DNA of 64,000 nt from JAKACA01 sp052143575. Lineage in GTDB: Bacteria; Actinomycetota; Acidimicrobiia; Acidimicrobiales; Bog-793. Under the pieces are notes generated by a model, which ran no database searches, was not told the DNA's origin, and saw only the letters and a program-made list of their open reading frames with translations. The position numbers were made by a program, and so were the translations under genes. Positions within the stretch are counted from its first letter, which is position 1. Every line of letters begins with the position of its first letter. Of the stretch, positions 51,969-61,039 are shown in pieces. The stretch spans positions 17,242 to 81,241 of the forward strand of contig JBKQSP010000125.1 in assembly GCA_052143575.1 (NCBI GenBank), written 5' to 3'.

Positions 51969-53783
51969 ATGAACCGGGAGCGGGCGGTTCGCATCGCCAA
52001 CTGCTCGGGCTTCTACGGAGATCGCCTGAGCGCCCTGGCCGAGATGGTGGAAGGCGGTCCCGTTGACGTCGTCACCGGTGACTATCTCGCCGAGGTGACG
52101 ATGCTCATCCTCGCCCGTTCCCGCCTCCGCCAGCCTGAGGCCGGCTATGCCACGACCTTTCTTCGCCAACTCGAGCCCGTCGCCGCCAGGATCGCCGAGG
52201 ACGGCATCAAGGTCGTCGTGAACGCCGGCGGGCTGAACCCTGCCGGCCTGGCCGAGGCCACGCGCCAGCTGCTCGAGCGCCTCGACGTCCGGCTCGAGGT
52301 GGCTCACGTGGAAGGGGACGATCTCCTCGACCGCTTGCCCGGGCTGCTCGCCGACGGTTACGAGCTGACGCACCTCGACACGGGCGAGCCGTTCGCGAGC
52401 TGGCGGCGACAACCCCTCACCGCAAATGCCTATCTCGGGGGCTTCGGCATCGCGACCGCCCTCGAAGGCGGCGCCGACATCGTCGTCACCGGCCGCGTGG
52501 CGGATGCCTCGCTCGTCGTGGGCGCCGCCGCCTGGTGGTGGGGATGGGACTCGTCCGACTTCGACGTCCTCGCCGGCGGTGTCGTGGCCGGGCATGTGAT
52601 CGAGTGCGGGGCGCAGGCGACGGGCGGGAACTTCTCCGGCTTCGGCGCCATCGCCGACCTGCGGCGCCCCGGCTTCCCCTTGGTCGAGATCGAGCGTGAC
52701 GGCTCGTCGGTCGTTTCAAAGCACGCAGGCACGGGTGGTGCGGTCACCATCGACACCGTCACCGCACAGTTGCTCTACGAGATCGGGGACCCTGCCTACC
52801 TCAACCCGGACGTCGTTGCTCACATCGACACGGCGACGCTGTCGAGCGAGGGTCCGGACCGCGTCCGCATCTCGGGCGTGCGGGGCTCGCCGCCGCCTCC
52901 CACGACCAAGGTCGCCATCACCGCCCTTGGCGGCTGGCGCAACTCCTCGACGGTCGTGCTCACAGGCCTCGACATCGAGGCCAAGGCGGCGGTGTTCGAA
53001 GCTGCCGTGCGGTCGCAGCTCGAGGGGCGCCAGGGCATCGAGGATCTCCGCTTCACGCGCATCGGCCGGGCCGCCGCCGATCCGGCTGATCAGATGGCTG
53101 GCTCGTGCCTGCTCGAGGTGAGCGTCGACGGGGATGAGGCTGCTTGCGGTCGGCCCTTCTCCGCCTTGCTCGTCGAGCTGGCGCTCGCCAACTACCCGGG
53201 CATCTACTACACAGGGACGCCGTCGAACGGCTCTCCCTACGGGGCTTACTGGCCCACGCTCGTGCGCCAGGACCTGCTCATCCAGACCGTGGTCGGCGCC
53301 GACGGGCGCCGAGAGGTCGTACAGGCGGCGACGAGCTCCGTGGTGCCGCTGCCCGATGCGACGCCGCGACGGCCGGCGGTGCAGGCCGGGGCGGAGACCC
53401 ACGAGGGCGACGTCGAGACGATCGAGGGCCCCCTCGGCCTCCTCGTGCAGGCGCGTTCGGGCGACAAGGGCGGCAACGCCAACGTCGGGCTCTGGGTGTC
53501 GGACGCTCGAGCCTGGCCGTGGCTGGCTCGAGCACTGACGACCGAGCAGCTGCGCGCCCTTGCCCCGGAAGTCGCCGACCGCGAGATCGACCGCTACGAG
53601 CTTCCCAACCTCCGCGCCGTCAACTTCGTCGTGCACGGCCTCCTCGACGGCGGTGCCACCGAGGCACGGCGATACGACAAGCAGGCGAAGGCGCTCGGCG
53701 AGTGGCTGCGGGCACGCCATGTCGCTCTCCCCGTGACGCTCGTGAAGGCGCTCGCCCCAGACACCGGAGGTGGCGCGTCCTAG
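51969..53783 (+). CDS. AtuA-family acyclic terpene utilisation-like protein (DUF1446)
   Basis: This 604-residue protein has the DUF1446 core: ANCSGFYGDRLSALAEMVE then DVVTGDYLAEVTMLILARSR, VVNAGGLNPAGLAEATRQLL, GGADIVVTGRVADASLVVGA and GHVIECGAQATGGNFSGF. It also carries a C-terminal AtuA-like ferredoxin-fold domain with GLLVQARSGDKGGNANVGLW. This two-domain architecture is that of AtuA, required for growth on citronellol/geraniol; its reaction is unknown. No other atu/liu genes are near. It starts 14 bases after egtB. Confidence 0.85.
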   Translation: MNRERAVRIANCSGFYGDRLSALAEMVEGGPVDVVTGDYLAEVTMLILARSRLRQPEAGYATTFLRQLEPVAARIAEDGIKVVVNAGGLNPAGLAEATRQLLERLDVRLEVAHVEGDDLLDRLPGLLADGYELTHLDTGEPFASWRRQPLTANAYLGGFGIATALEGGADIVVTGRVADASLVVGAAAWWWGWDSSDFDVLAGGVVAGHVIECGAQATGGNFSGFGAIADLRRPGFPLVEIERDGSSVVSKHAGTGGAVTIDTVTAQLLYEIGDPAYLNPDVVAHIDTATLSSEGPDRVRISGVRGSPPPPTTKVAITALGGWRNSSTVVLTGLDIEAKAAVFEAAVRSQLEGRQGIEDLRFTRIGRAAADPADQMAGSCLLEVSVDGDEAACGRPFSALLVELALANYPGIYYTGTPSNGSPYGAYWPTLVRQDLLIQTVVGADGRREVVQAATSSVVPLPDATPRRPAVQAGAETHEGDVETIEGPLGLLVQARSGDKGGNANVGLWVSDARAWPWLARALTTEQLRALAPEVADREIDRYELPNLRAVNFVVHGLLDGGATEARRYDKQAKALGEWLRARHVALPVTLVKALAPDTGGGAS

Positions 53784-55387
53784 AAGCCGCCCTGCAGGGC
53801 GAGGGCTGCCTTCAGCACGGGGAGCAGGACGGGTCCTGCGATGCTGGCACCCGTCGGGCTGAAGATGCCGCTGTTGCACTCTTGCTGGGTGACCGGGACC
53901 ATGGCCGCCACGGCCACCGTCGGGGTCTGCCCCGTCGCGGCTGGCCCGAGGGCGATGAGCCAGTTGTCCGTGCCGCAGGTGTTCGATCCCGGCTCGGCGG
54001 TACCGGTCTTGGCGGCGATCGTCGGGCCGCCCTCCGCATACCAGCCGGCGAACAAGGCCTGCGCCGTGCCTCCGGGTGTGAGCGTCACACCCGTCATGAG
54101 GTGACGCACCTCCTCGGCCGTGAGGGCAGACGTGGCGCGCCTCCAGATGTGCGGGTGATAGGTGAACTCCGTCTCCCCGTACTCGTTCACGACACGGTCG
54201 AGCACGTGTGGCGCCATGATGACGCCGTTGTCGGCGATGGCGGAGGCCACGAGGGCCATCTGCAGGACGGTGGCGCCGTCGTCGAACTGGCCGATGGCGG
54301 AATAGCCGGCGTACGGGTTGGAGCCGTCGACCGTCGAGACGGGTGGCAGGAGGGAAGGGGCGGCGTCCGGTAGGTCGATGGGCGGGACGCCGGAGCTGTT
54401 CTCGCAGGCACTCGAGCCGGGCAGGCCGATGCAGAAGCCGAAGGCGTGCGCCTCGGTGGCCAGTGTCGGGTAGCCGAGCTCGTCACCGATCTGGGCGAAG
54501 GCGGTGTCGCACGAGTACGCCAGGATCTGGGGGAGGTACCCGCCGCCGGCCGGGCAGATGCCGCCGCCGTAGTTGTGGAAGGGCGGCGAGCCGGGGGAGT
54601 CGGGAAAGGTGATCGAAGCAACCGGCTTGAAGAACTGGCGCTCGATCTTCGGGTCGTGATCGTAGATGGCTGCCGTCGTCACGACTTTCATGGTGGAGCC
54701 GGGGGGTTCCCGCTCCGAGATGGCGTAGTTGAGGCGGGGGTCGTAGCCGCCACGGGCGGCGAGCCGGTTGAGGCGGGCGGCGAGGGCGTTCACCCTGGCC
54801 GGGTTGTGGACGGCGAAGGCGTTCGGGTTGAAGGTCGGAAAGCCGTACATCGCCAGCACGGCGCCGCTGCGCGGGTCGAGCACGACGATGGCTCCACCGT
54901 CCTTGGCGGTGGAGGCGTCGAGCGATGCCATCGCCGCCGCCTGCAGCTTCTCGGAGAGCGTGAGGTAGATGTTGTCCGTCTCGCCGCGCTGGCGCAGGAC
55001 CGCCCCGAGTGAGCCAGGAGGGGCGGCGTGCTCCTCGAGATAGTTGTTGTAGTAGGCCTCGACGCCCGTGTCGGCCGCCACGGCATTGGCGTAGTAACCG
55101 GTGATGTCGGAGAACATCTCGGCGGTGTACTTCGGGTAGACGCGCAAGTACTTGAAGATGTCTTTCGTCGGACGCGAATAGGCGAGCACGACGCCGTCGT
55201 CGGTGATGATCTCGCCTCTGTCCTCGAAGAACGGCGACGGAACGGTCGTTGTTGTCTGGAAGAACGGGTTCGCCTTGACGGCGGAGGCCTCCCGCACCTG
55301 CAGGTTGTTCATCTGCACGAAGAGCAGCACGAAGCACAGGAGCAGGACCGTTCCCACCCATGCCACTCTTCGATCGATCGACGACAT
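53780..55387 (-). CDS. Class B penicillin-binding protein (PbpA-like)
   Basis: This is a 535-residue membrane-anchored transpeptidase. It starts with a single N-terminal helix (RRVAWVGTVLLLCFVLLFVQ), a dimerisation domain, and the transpeptidase motifs SxxK in PPGSTMKVVTTAA near residue 231, SCDTAF near 292, and AAKTGTAEPG near 457. The middle motif reads S-C-D rather than the usual S-x-N, an uncommon but tolerated change. It cross-links peptidoglycan in the periplasm-like space. Unlike the mycobacterial pbpA cluster, no rodA, pknA/B or FHA genes flank it. It is convergent with the AtuA-type gene, overlapping by four bases. Confidence 0.85.
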   Translation of the reverse strand: MSSIDRRVAWVGTVLLLCFVLLFVQMNNLQVREASAVKANPFFQTTTTVPSPFFEDRGEIITDDGVVLAYSRPTKDIFKYLRVYPKYTAEMFSDITGYYANAVAADTGVEAYYNNYLEEHAAPPGSLGAVLRQRGETDNIYLTLSEKLQAAAMASLDASTAKDGGAIVVLDPRSGAVLAMYGFPTFNPNAFAVHNPARVNALAARLNRLAARGGYDPRLNYAISEREPPGSTMKVVTTAAIYDHDPKIERQFFKPVASITFPDSPGSPPFHNYGGGICPAGGGYLPQILAYSCDTAFAQIGDELGYPTLATEAHAFGFCIGLPGSSACENSSGVPPIDLPDAAPSLLPPVSTVDGSNPYAGYSAIGQFDDGATVLQMALVASAIADNGVIMAPHVLDRVVNEYGETEFTYHPHIWRRATSALTAEEVRHLMTGVTLTPGGTAQALFAGWYAEGGPTIAAKTGTAEPGSNTCGTDNWLIALGPAATGQTPTVAVAAMVPVTQQECNSGIFSPTGASIAGPVLLPVLKAALALQGGF

Positions 55388-55505
55388 TGCGCTACCTCAG
55401 CTCAGTCGAGTGTCAAGGTCCGCCCTCGAGTTGCCCCAGTGTTCCACGCCCCGCCTTCGCCCGGGCGTCATTCACGGTGCACGGTGCGTTCCCTAAAGTG
55501 GTCGC

Positions 55506-55973
55506 ATGAACGCAGGCGAGCTTGCCCCCGACTTCGAGCTCACGGCCGACGACGGCCGCCCCGTCCGCCTCTCCGACGAGCTCGCCAAGGGCAGAGTCGT
55601 CCTCTTTTTCTACCCGAAGGCCATGACTCCCGGCTGCACGGCGGAGAGTTGCATGTTCCGCGACCGGGGGAACGAGTTCACCGAGCTCGGGGCCCAGCGG
55701 CTCGGCATCAGCCTCGACTCGGTCACCAAGCAGCATCAGTTCTCCGCCAAGCACGGCTTCGACTTCCCTCTCCTCTCGGACGAGGGCGGAGCGGTGGCAC
55801 GCCAGTTCGGCGTGAAGCGCCCGCTGCTGCCGTTCACGAAACGGGCCACGTTCGTCATCGACACGGACCGCCGCGTGCTGGCGGTCATCCAGAGCGAGTT
55901 CGACACGGACCGCCACGGCGACGAGGCCCTGTCGGTCCTGCGGACGAGGGCCGGCGCCGGGCCGACCGACTGA
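55506..55973 (+). CDS. bcp: Bcp/PrxQ-type peroxiredoxin
   Basis: This 155-residue thiol peroxidase has APDFELTADDGRPVRLSDE at the start and the active site YPKAMTPGCTAESCMFRD near residue 37, where C44 is the peroxidatic and C49 the resolving Cys (the CxxxxC spacing of PrxQ). It closes with KRATFVIDTDRRVLAVIQSEF. It reduces H2O2 and organic peroxides using thioredoxin or a related donor. It is divergent from the PBP gene. Confidence 0.9.
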   Translation: MNAGELAPDFELTADDGRPVRLSDELAKGRVVLFFYPKAMTPGCTAESCMFRDRGNEFTELGAQRLGISLDSVTKQHQFSAKHGFDFPLLSDEGGAVARQFGVKRPLLPFTKRATFVIDTDRRVLAVIQSEFDTDRHGDEALSVLRTRAGAGPTD

Positions 55974-55999
55974 CCTCGCCTCCCTGAGAGCCGTTCGCA

Positions 56000-56467
56000 G
56001 TGAGCGTCGGGAGCGGCGACCCGAGGAGAGCCCGGGCAGCAGCGAGCGAGCACGACCGCGCCCGCCTCATCGCCCTCGTGAGGCGGTGCGGTACCGACGG
56101 CCTTCTCAGCACGCGGGAGGTCGAGGACGCCATCGAGCAGACGTTTCGTGCCCGGACGCTGGGCGAGCTCGACGGCGTCGCCGCCGCGCTGCCCCGTAGT
56201 CCCCACATCGCCGCCGACATCGTGCTCTCGCACGGTCTGACCGCTGCGCAGGTGCTCCCTCGCTCGGGCCCCTGGTGGCGAGGAATGCTGGCCTGGTCGC
56301 TCGGCCTCGACGTCCTCTGGGTGCTCATCTGGCTCGTCACCGGAGGGGCGGTGGGCTGGCTCGTGCTCGGCATCGTCTTGACGATGTCCGCCTTCACCGT
56401 TCGCTTCATGACCGGATACCGCCGTCACGTCACGGGGAAGCCGCCGCGGCGACGGCGGATGCTCTAG
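56000..56467 (+). CDS. DUF1707-like membrane protein
   Basis: This 155-residue protein has an N-terminal helical domain SEHDRARLIALVRRCGTDGL then LSTREVEDAIEQTFRARTLG, a DUF1707 variant, and two membrane helices near residues 95-112 (MLAWSLGLDVLWVLIWLV) and 116-133 (GAVGWLVLGIVLTMSAFT), with a basic tail PPRRRRML. Such proteins are envelope-associated and of unknown role. The GTG at 56000 is used. It is 26 bases after bcp. Confidence 0.65.
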   Translation: MSVGSGDPRRARAAASEHDRARLIALVRRCGTDGLLSTREVEDAIEQTFRARTLGELDGVAAALPRSPHIAADIVLSHGLTAAQVLPRSGPWWRGMLAWSLGLDVLWVLIWLVTGGAVGWLVLGIVLTMSAFTVRFMTGYRRHVTGKPPRRRRML

Positions 56468-56495
56468 GGGCGAGGTGGCCGCACCTGCTGCGGGC

Positions 56496-56933
56496 TCAGT
56501 GCTCCTTGCGGACGACGAGCACGGGGCAGTGCGAGTGATGCACGCACTGGCTCGACACCGAGCCCATCACGAGTCCCATGAAGCCGCCGAGTCCCCGAGA
56601 GCCGACGACGAGGATGCTGGCGCCGTGGCTGGCTTCTACGAGCACCTCGGAGGGGTTGCCCGGCACGCCCAGCCATTCCGCCTCGACGCCCTCGGTGGAC
56701 GGACCGGCAGCCGATGCCTCCTCGAGCACCTTCTTGGCGTCGGCCTCGAGATGGGGGTACAGCTCGCCGCCGGTGGAGCCGGTCAATGCCCCGACGACCG
56801 GGTAGGCATAGATGACGTGAAGGCGGGCGTGACGAAGCCGGGCCTCTTCGACGGCGAACTCGAGGGCGATACCGGCCTCCGGTGAGCCGTCCACGCCGAC
56901 GACGATCAGCGGCGTTGTCGGAGCTTCGGTCAT
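56496..56933 (-). CDS. Universal stress protein (UspA fold)
   Basis: This 145-residue single-domain Usp begins LIVVGVDGSPEAGIALEFAV and ends ILVVGSRGLGGFMGLVMGSV then SSQCVHHSHCPVLVVR. The GxxG-x9-GS pattern predicts ATP binding. The ATG at 56933 has GGAG ten bases upstream; the eleven residues before it are not conserved. It is convergent with the DUF1707-like gene. Confidence 0.9.
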   Translation of the reverse strand: MTEAPTTPLIVVGVDGSPEAGIALEFAVEEARLRHARLHVIYAYPVVGALTGSTGGELYPHLEADAKKVLEEASAAGPSTEGVEAEWLGVPGNPSEVLVEASHGASILVVGSRGLGGFMGLVMGSVSSQCVHHSHCPVLVVRKEH

Positions 56934-57057
56934 GAGCAGCTCACTCCCTTGGTTGGCCGCCAGCATCGGCGGAGGTGGTCGGTGACCCCCATTCCATCAT
57001 GCGGGCAGCACACGGCGCTCGGTTCGGTGGGGCAGGCGGCCGGGCGGCCCGGCGGCG

Positions 57058-57167
57058 TAGTCTCGCAGTCCATGGCGACGCCCCGGGAGCCGACGGTCCG
57101 CGAGCTGCCACCCGCCCGGCCCGTCGAGGCGGAGCAGACGGGTGAGCTGATCGGAGCGGCGCCGTGA
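57058..57167 (+). CDS. Possible leaderless leader peptide upstream of the dehydrogenase
   Basis: A -10-like TAGTCT (57058-57063) stands eight bases before an ATG at 57072, which opens a 31-residue frame (MATPREPTVRELPPARPVEA then EQTGELIGAAP). The frame stops at 57167, overlapping the dehydrogenase GTG by four bases. Such a leaderless mini-gene would translationally couple to the enzyme gene. There is no homology evidence, and the region could equally be untranslated leader. Confidence 0.3.
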
Positions 57168-58357
57168 AAGCGCTCGTGTTCGAGCACCATCTCGGGCGCG
57201 AAGCCGTCGCAAAGATCGGCGGTGCGCTCGACAAGCGCAGCTTCGTCTCGCGCCTCGCGCCGGTCCGTCTCGCCGACATCGACGAGCCCACGATCCCCGG
57301 CCCCGGCTGGGTCACCTGCGAGACGCTCGTGAGCGGGCTGTGCGGCTCGGACGCCAAGCAGATCCTGCTGAACGGATCCCTCGACAACCCACTCACGGCT
57401 TTGTTGACGTTCCCTCACGTCCTCGGCCACGAGGCGGTTGCGCGACGCACCGACACGGGCGAGCGCGTCGTGCTCAACCCGTGGCTCTCGTGCGCTCCCC
57501 GCGGCATCGACCCTCCCTGCCCGGCGTGCCGGCAAGGGCGCTATCCGTGGTGCCGGAACTTCACCCACGGCATGATCCCGCCCGCTCTCCACATCGGCAA
57601 CTGCGCAGGTGCTGCCGGGGCGCACGCCGAGCGTTTCTCCGCCCACGAGGGACAGCTCTTCCCGATCCCGGCCGATGTGCCCGACGAGGTCGCCGTGCTC
57701 GCCGATCCCGCCAGCGTGTCGCTGCGGACGATCCTCTTGCACCCACCGGCAGCGGGGCTGCCGGCCGCCGTGTACGGCTCAGGGACGCTGGCCTTTGCAG
57801 CCATCGCCCTTGTCCGGCACCTCTATCCCGACATCGAGGTGTGGGCGATCACGCGCCCAGGCCCGCGGGCGGCGATGGCTTTGCGCATGGGAGCACATGC
57901 CGTGCTGCCGTCGGAGCCCGACGCACTCGTGGCGGCCGTCGCCGACCGCCTCGGCGTGCGGACGCTCGTGCCCTGGAGCGGCCGGGAGTGGCTGCAGGAC
58001 GGCCCCTCCGTCGTCTACGACACCATCGGCTCGGTCGAGACGGTCGAGACCTCGCTGCGGCTCCTGAACACGGGCGGCACCCTCGTCGTGAGCGGCGTGG
58101 AGCCGCCCGGGCGCTTCGAGTGGACGCCCCTGTACTTCAAGGAGCTCCGCATCATCGGATCGAACGCCTTCGGCATCGAGGAGGTGGGCGGCGTCGCCAA
58201 GCACGCTTTCGAGCACTACTTCGACTGGGTGGCGGCCGGCCTCGACCTCAGCCCCCTTGTCACGCACCGTTTCCGCCTCGCCCAGTGGGATCAGGCCGTG
58301 CTCACGGCGGCGACGGCGCGAGAGACGGGGGCGATCAAGGTGCTGCTGCGCCCCTGA
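57164..58357 (+). CDS. Zinc-dependent medium-chain dehydrogenase (alcohol dehydrogenase family)
   Basis: This 397-residue MDR protein has the catalytic-zinc region LVSGLCGSDAKQI (Cys) and FPHVLGHEAVARR (His-Glu). A Cys-rich loop with CAPRGIDPPCPACRQGRYPWC fits the structural zinc lobe. The Rossmann part has AVYGSGTLAFAAIALVRHLY, slightly off the usual GxGxxG. The substrate is unknown. The GTG at 57164 has GGAG seven bases upstream. Its last 23 bases overlap the convergent PPOX gene. Confidence 0.8.
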   Translation: MKALVFEHHLGREAVAKIGGALDKRSFVSRLAPVRLADIDEPTIPGPGWVTCETLVSGLCGSDAKQILLNGSLDNPLTALLTFPHVLGHEAVARRTDTGERVVLNPWLSCAPRGIDPPCPACRQGRYPWCRNFTHGMIPPALHIGNCAGAAGAHAERFSAHEGQLFPIPADVPDEVAVLADPASVSLRTILLHPPAAGLPAAVYGSGTLAFAAIALVRHLYPDIEVWAITRPGPRAAMALRMGAHAVLPSEPDALVAAVADRLGVRTLVPWSGREWLQDGPSVVYDTIGSVETVETSLRLLNTGGTLVVSGVEPPGRFEWTPLYFKELRIIGSNAFGIEEVGGVAKHAFEHYFDWVAAGLDLSPLVTHRFRLAQWDQAVLTAATARETGAIKVLLRP

Positions 58358-58865
58358 TCGGTGGCAGGCCGAGCTTGCGATGGTCCCAGCTCACCGTGCG
58401 CTCCACGTGCAGCTTGGCCACGATCCGCTTGGACAGCATCGTCTCCACGAACGGCAGCATCTCGTCGCTGTAGGGCGCGTAGTAACGGCTGAACACGCTC
58501 TTGCCGAGCTCGAGGAGCCGGTCGGGCTCCTCGACGATCTCCGCCCGGCCCACGAGCTCGACGCCGCGCAGCTCGTCGTAGTGCTCGCCGTCCTCGAACA
58601 GCGCCGTCATGCGAGGGTCGCGGCGGAGGTTCTGGGCTTTTTGCGACTTGGCCTTCGTCTCGATGGCGACACAGCCCTCCAGCCAGCCGTACCACATCGC
58701 CACGGCGTGAATGCTGCCGTCGTGGTTGAGCGTGCACATCGTCATCGGCCGCCGCTCGCCGAGAAACGCCTCCACCTCCTCGGCCGTCATCCTGATCTGG
58801 GCTCGCTGGTTGACGCCCCGCCCCATTCCGAGCGGGTGGGCCGGCGTTGCGGTCTCGTCGCTCAC
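58335..58865 (-). CDS. PPOX-class (pyridoxamine oxidase-fold) flavin/F420 protein
   Basis: This 176-residue split-barrel protein has RMTAEEVEAFLGERRPMTMC then TLNHDGSIHAVAMWYGWLEG, ETKAKSQKAQNLRRDPRMTA and FEDGEHYDELRGVELVGRAE, the typical order of PPOX F420/FMN reductases. The GTG at 58865 overlaps the DUF3052 stop by four bases. It would reduce or oxidise a small molecule with F420 or FMN; the substrate is not known. Confidence 0.8.
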   Translation of the reverse strand: MSDETATPAHPLGMGRGVNQRAQIRMTAEEVEAFLGERRPMTMCTLNHDGSIHAVAMWYGWLEGCVAIETKAKSQKAQNLRRDPRMTALFEDGEHYDELRGVELVGRAEIVEEPDRLLELGKSVFSRYYAPYSDEMLPFVETMLSKRIVAKLHVERTVSWDHRKLGLPPIRGAAAP

Positions 58866-59290
58866 GGTGACGGTTTCCTCTCGTTGAAGCGAAGCCCTGA
58901 CCAATCCGCGTCGATGGCGCACACCTTGACGTCGACGAGGCCGTTGGCGAGAGCGGTGCGACGTACGACCTCGTCGGACAGGTCCGAGGCGAGCGGGGAC
59001 GTGCGCTTCGGCCAGGCGATCCACAGTCCGCAACTGACCGCTCGCCCCGACATGTTCGCGATGCGGCGCTCCAGGGTCGCCCGGTTGCGCACGAACCAGA
59101 CCGTCAAATCCGCCCGCCCGCCCGCCGATCGTCTCGTCGTGACACCGGCCGGCAGCGCTCCGATTGTGAAACCTTCCGGCGCCCCCTCCAAGGCCACCGT
59201 CCAGCCCTCACGAATGCCGAGCTTGCGCGAGAGCGGGGTACCCGAGTAGCCGGCGCCGCCTGGCGAGACGGCGGCGGTGTCACCGGGCAT
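58862..59290 (-). CDS. DUF3052 protein
   Basis: This 142-residue protein has the family opening GYSGTPLSRKLGIREGWTV, an inner LTVWFVRNRATLERRIANM and the hallmark GLWIAWPKRTSPLASDLSDE then VVRRTALANGLVDVKVCAID. DUF3052 is common in actinobacteria and has no proven function. The ATG at 59290 fits the family start. It is translationally coupled to the PPOX gene. Confidence 0.85.
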   Translation of the reverse strand: MPGDTAAVSPGGAGYSGTPLSRKLGIREGWTVALEGAPEGFTIGALPAGVTTRRSAGGRADLTVWFVRNRATLERRIANMSGRAVSCGLWIAWPKRTSPLASDLSDEVVRRTALANGLVDVKVCAIDADWSGLRFNERKPSP

Positions 59291-59363
59291 GGGTCGAATG
59301 ATGGCATGACGGGCACCTCGCGGTCACCCCCGCCCTGTGAGGACCTAAAGTCAGTGCAGCACC

Positions 59364-60122
59364 ATGAGATGGAACTCGCTTTGCCGTCGCGCCCTGCGAC
59401 CCGTCGCCCTCGCCGCCGCCGCTGTGCTGATCGCCGGCTGCGCCGCCACGACCGCCGCTCACCACAACTCGACGACCTCCCCACCCACGTCCTCAGCCAC
59501 ATCGGCGACCTCGCTGGCGCGGTCGCTCCCTCATCGCGAGGGCGGCACCGACCACCGTCGGGCCAAGACGACGACCACGACGGTTCGGCTCGGCTCGCCG
59601 CCCCCGACCGGTTCCTGCTCGTCGCCGCCCCTCCAGAAGCCGGCGGCCGGTCTCGTGCTCGGACGGGTCACCGCCGTCGGTGACTCGGTCATGATCGACC
59701 TCGAGCCCTACTTGCAGGCCGACGTGAAGGGCATCTCCTTCGACGCCATAGTCGGACAGCAGTGGTACTCGGGAATCTCCGACGTGGCTCAGCTGCGCTC
59801 TGACGGGCAGTTGGGTGCGATCGTCATCATCGAGCTGGGCACGAACGGCCCCATCACGAGCGGGCTGTTCGACGAGATGATGAGCGAGCTGCGCGGCGTC
59901 TCGCGCGTCGTCTTCGTGACGAACTACGTGCCCGACTCCTACGAGGGCTCCAACAACGCCATCATCGAGTCGGGCGCCTCGCGCTACGACAATGCTGCCG
60001 TGGCGAACTGGTACGCCCTCGCTTCGCAGAACCCCGGTTGGCTCTGCCCGGACGGATACCACCTGTCCTGCGGCGGACCCGGTGCGGACGAGATGGCGGC
60101 CCTCATCACGCGTTGCGTCTGA
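59364..60122 (+). CDS. SGNH-fold lipoprotein
   Basis: This is a 252-residue secreted protein with a signal sequence and lipobox LIAGCAA (C26), a Thr/Ser/Pro-rich linker, and from residue 97 an SGNH-hydrolase domain: VTAVGDSVMIDLEPYL (block I Ser), IVIIELGTNGPITSGLFDEM (block III Asn) and WLCPDGYHLSCGGPGADEMA (block V D-x2-H). It resembles the C-terminal SGNH domain of OafA-type acyltransferases, so cell-surface esterase or acyl transfer is likely. The ATG at 59364 is used. Confidence 0.8.
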   Translation: MRWNSLCRRALRPVALAAAAVLIAGCAATTAAHHNSTTSPPTSSATSATSLARSLPHREGGTDHRRAKTTTTTVRLGSPPPTGSCSSPPLQKPAAGLVLGRVTAVGDSVMIDLEPYLQADVKGISFDAIVGQQWYSGISDVAQLRSDGQLGAIVIIELGTNGPITSGLFDEMMSELRGVSRVVFVTNYVPDSYEGSNNAIIESGASRYDNAAVANWYALASQNPGWLCPDGYHLSCGGPGADEMAALITRCV

Positions 60123-60208
60123 CGGCGCCGGCGTCGGCCAGACTGGCGGGTGCGGATGCCCGTGGGAGCCGTCTCGGCGGGCAGCTCACGACCAGACAGG
60201 AGTGTGTC

Positions 60209-60880
60209 ATGGAGCTTCACGAGGCGCTGTACACGACCCGCGCCATGCGGCGCGTGCGCCCCGACCCGATCCCGCTCGACGCCCAGGCCCGCATACTCGA
60301 CGCCGCCATCAGGGCACCGAGCGGCGGCAACGCCCAGCCGTGGCGTTTCGTGCTCGTCGACTCGCCCGAGCTGAAGGCCGAGCTCGGGCCTCTGTATCGC
60401 GACAGCATCGCCACACTGTGGGCCACGATGTACAAGGAGCGCCTCGACCGGGCGCGCCTCGAGCCGGAGCGTGCCTCCAATCAGTCGTTGCTCAAGGTGC
60501 AACGCTCCGCCCAGTGGCTAGCGGATCACTACGAGGACGTCCCGCTCTATCTCTTCTGCTTCGTCCGGCGTGACGGCGGCAGCGGCTCGATCTTCCCTGC
60601 CGCTTGGAGTGCCCAGCTGGCGGCGCGCGCCGAGGGAATCGGGAGCTCGCTCACCTCGGTCCTCGGCGGCTTCCACCCGGAGGAGGTGGGGCGGATCCTG
60701 CACGTGCCAGACGACTCCTGGACGAACACCTGCATGATCTCCTTCGGCTACCCGACCGGGCGCTGGGGCGTAGCCGAGCGGTTGCCCGTGGACAAGGTGG
60801 CGGCGAGGAACTCGTGGGAGGGCGCCCTCGGCTTCTCGGTAGACGAGCCGCTCTGGCCTGCGGCCCTCGAGCAGGAATAG
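60209..60880 (+). CDS. Nitroreductase-family FMN oxidoreductase
   Basis: This 223-residue protein begins LHEALYTTRAMRRVRPDPIP then IRAPSGGNAQPWRFVLVDS, the FMN-binding R-x-RR and SGGNxQPW motifs, has AWSAQLAARAEGIGSSLTSV in the middle and GYPTGRWG near the end. It lacks the C-terminal catalytic details that would name the substrate. The ATG at 60209 follows AGGAG with seven-base spacing. Members reduce nitro groups, quinones or flavins with NAD(P)H. Confidence 0.85.
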   Translation: MELHEALYTTRAMRRVRPDPIPLDAQARILDAAIRAPSGGNAQPWRFVLVDSPELKAELGPLYRDSIATLWATMYKERLDRARLEPERASNQSLLKVQRSAQWLADHYEDVPLYLFCFVRRDGGSGSIFPAAWSAQLAARAEGIGSSLTSVLGGFHPEEVGRILHVPDDSWTNTCMISFGYPTGRWGVAERLPVDKVAARNSWEGALGFSVDEPLWPAALEQE

Positions 60881-61039
60881 GCAGGGCGGCCGCCTCTATC
60901 TCCCGTCAGGGGTTGTTACCTGCCGTACGGGTTGATTACGATCACGGGAACGTCGTGAGGTGGGCACGGACCGTTGGCGTCTCGGCTGTCGCCTCTTCAC
61001 GTAGAGGCTGCGCGCGTAGAGGCTAGGGGGGCTCACCAC

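Noticed and set aside
61000..61024. Direct repeat CGTAGAGGCT before the large secreted protein as an activator site
   Set aside because: Only two copies at 15-bp spacing, which does not match a helical turn; likely chance.
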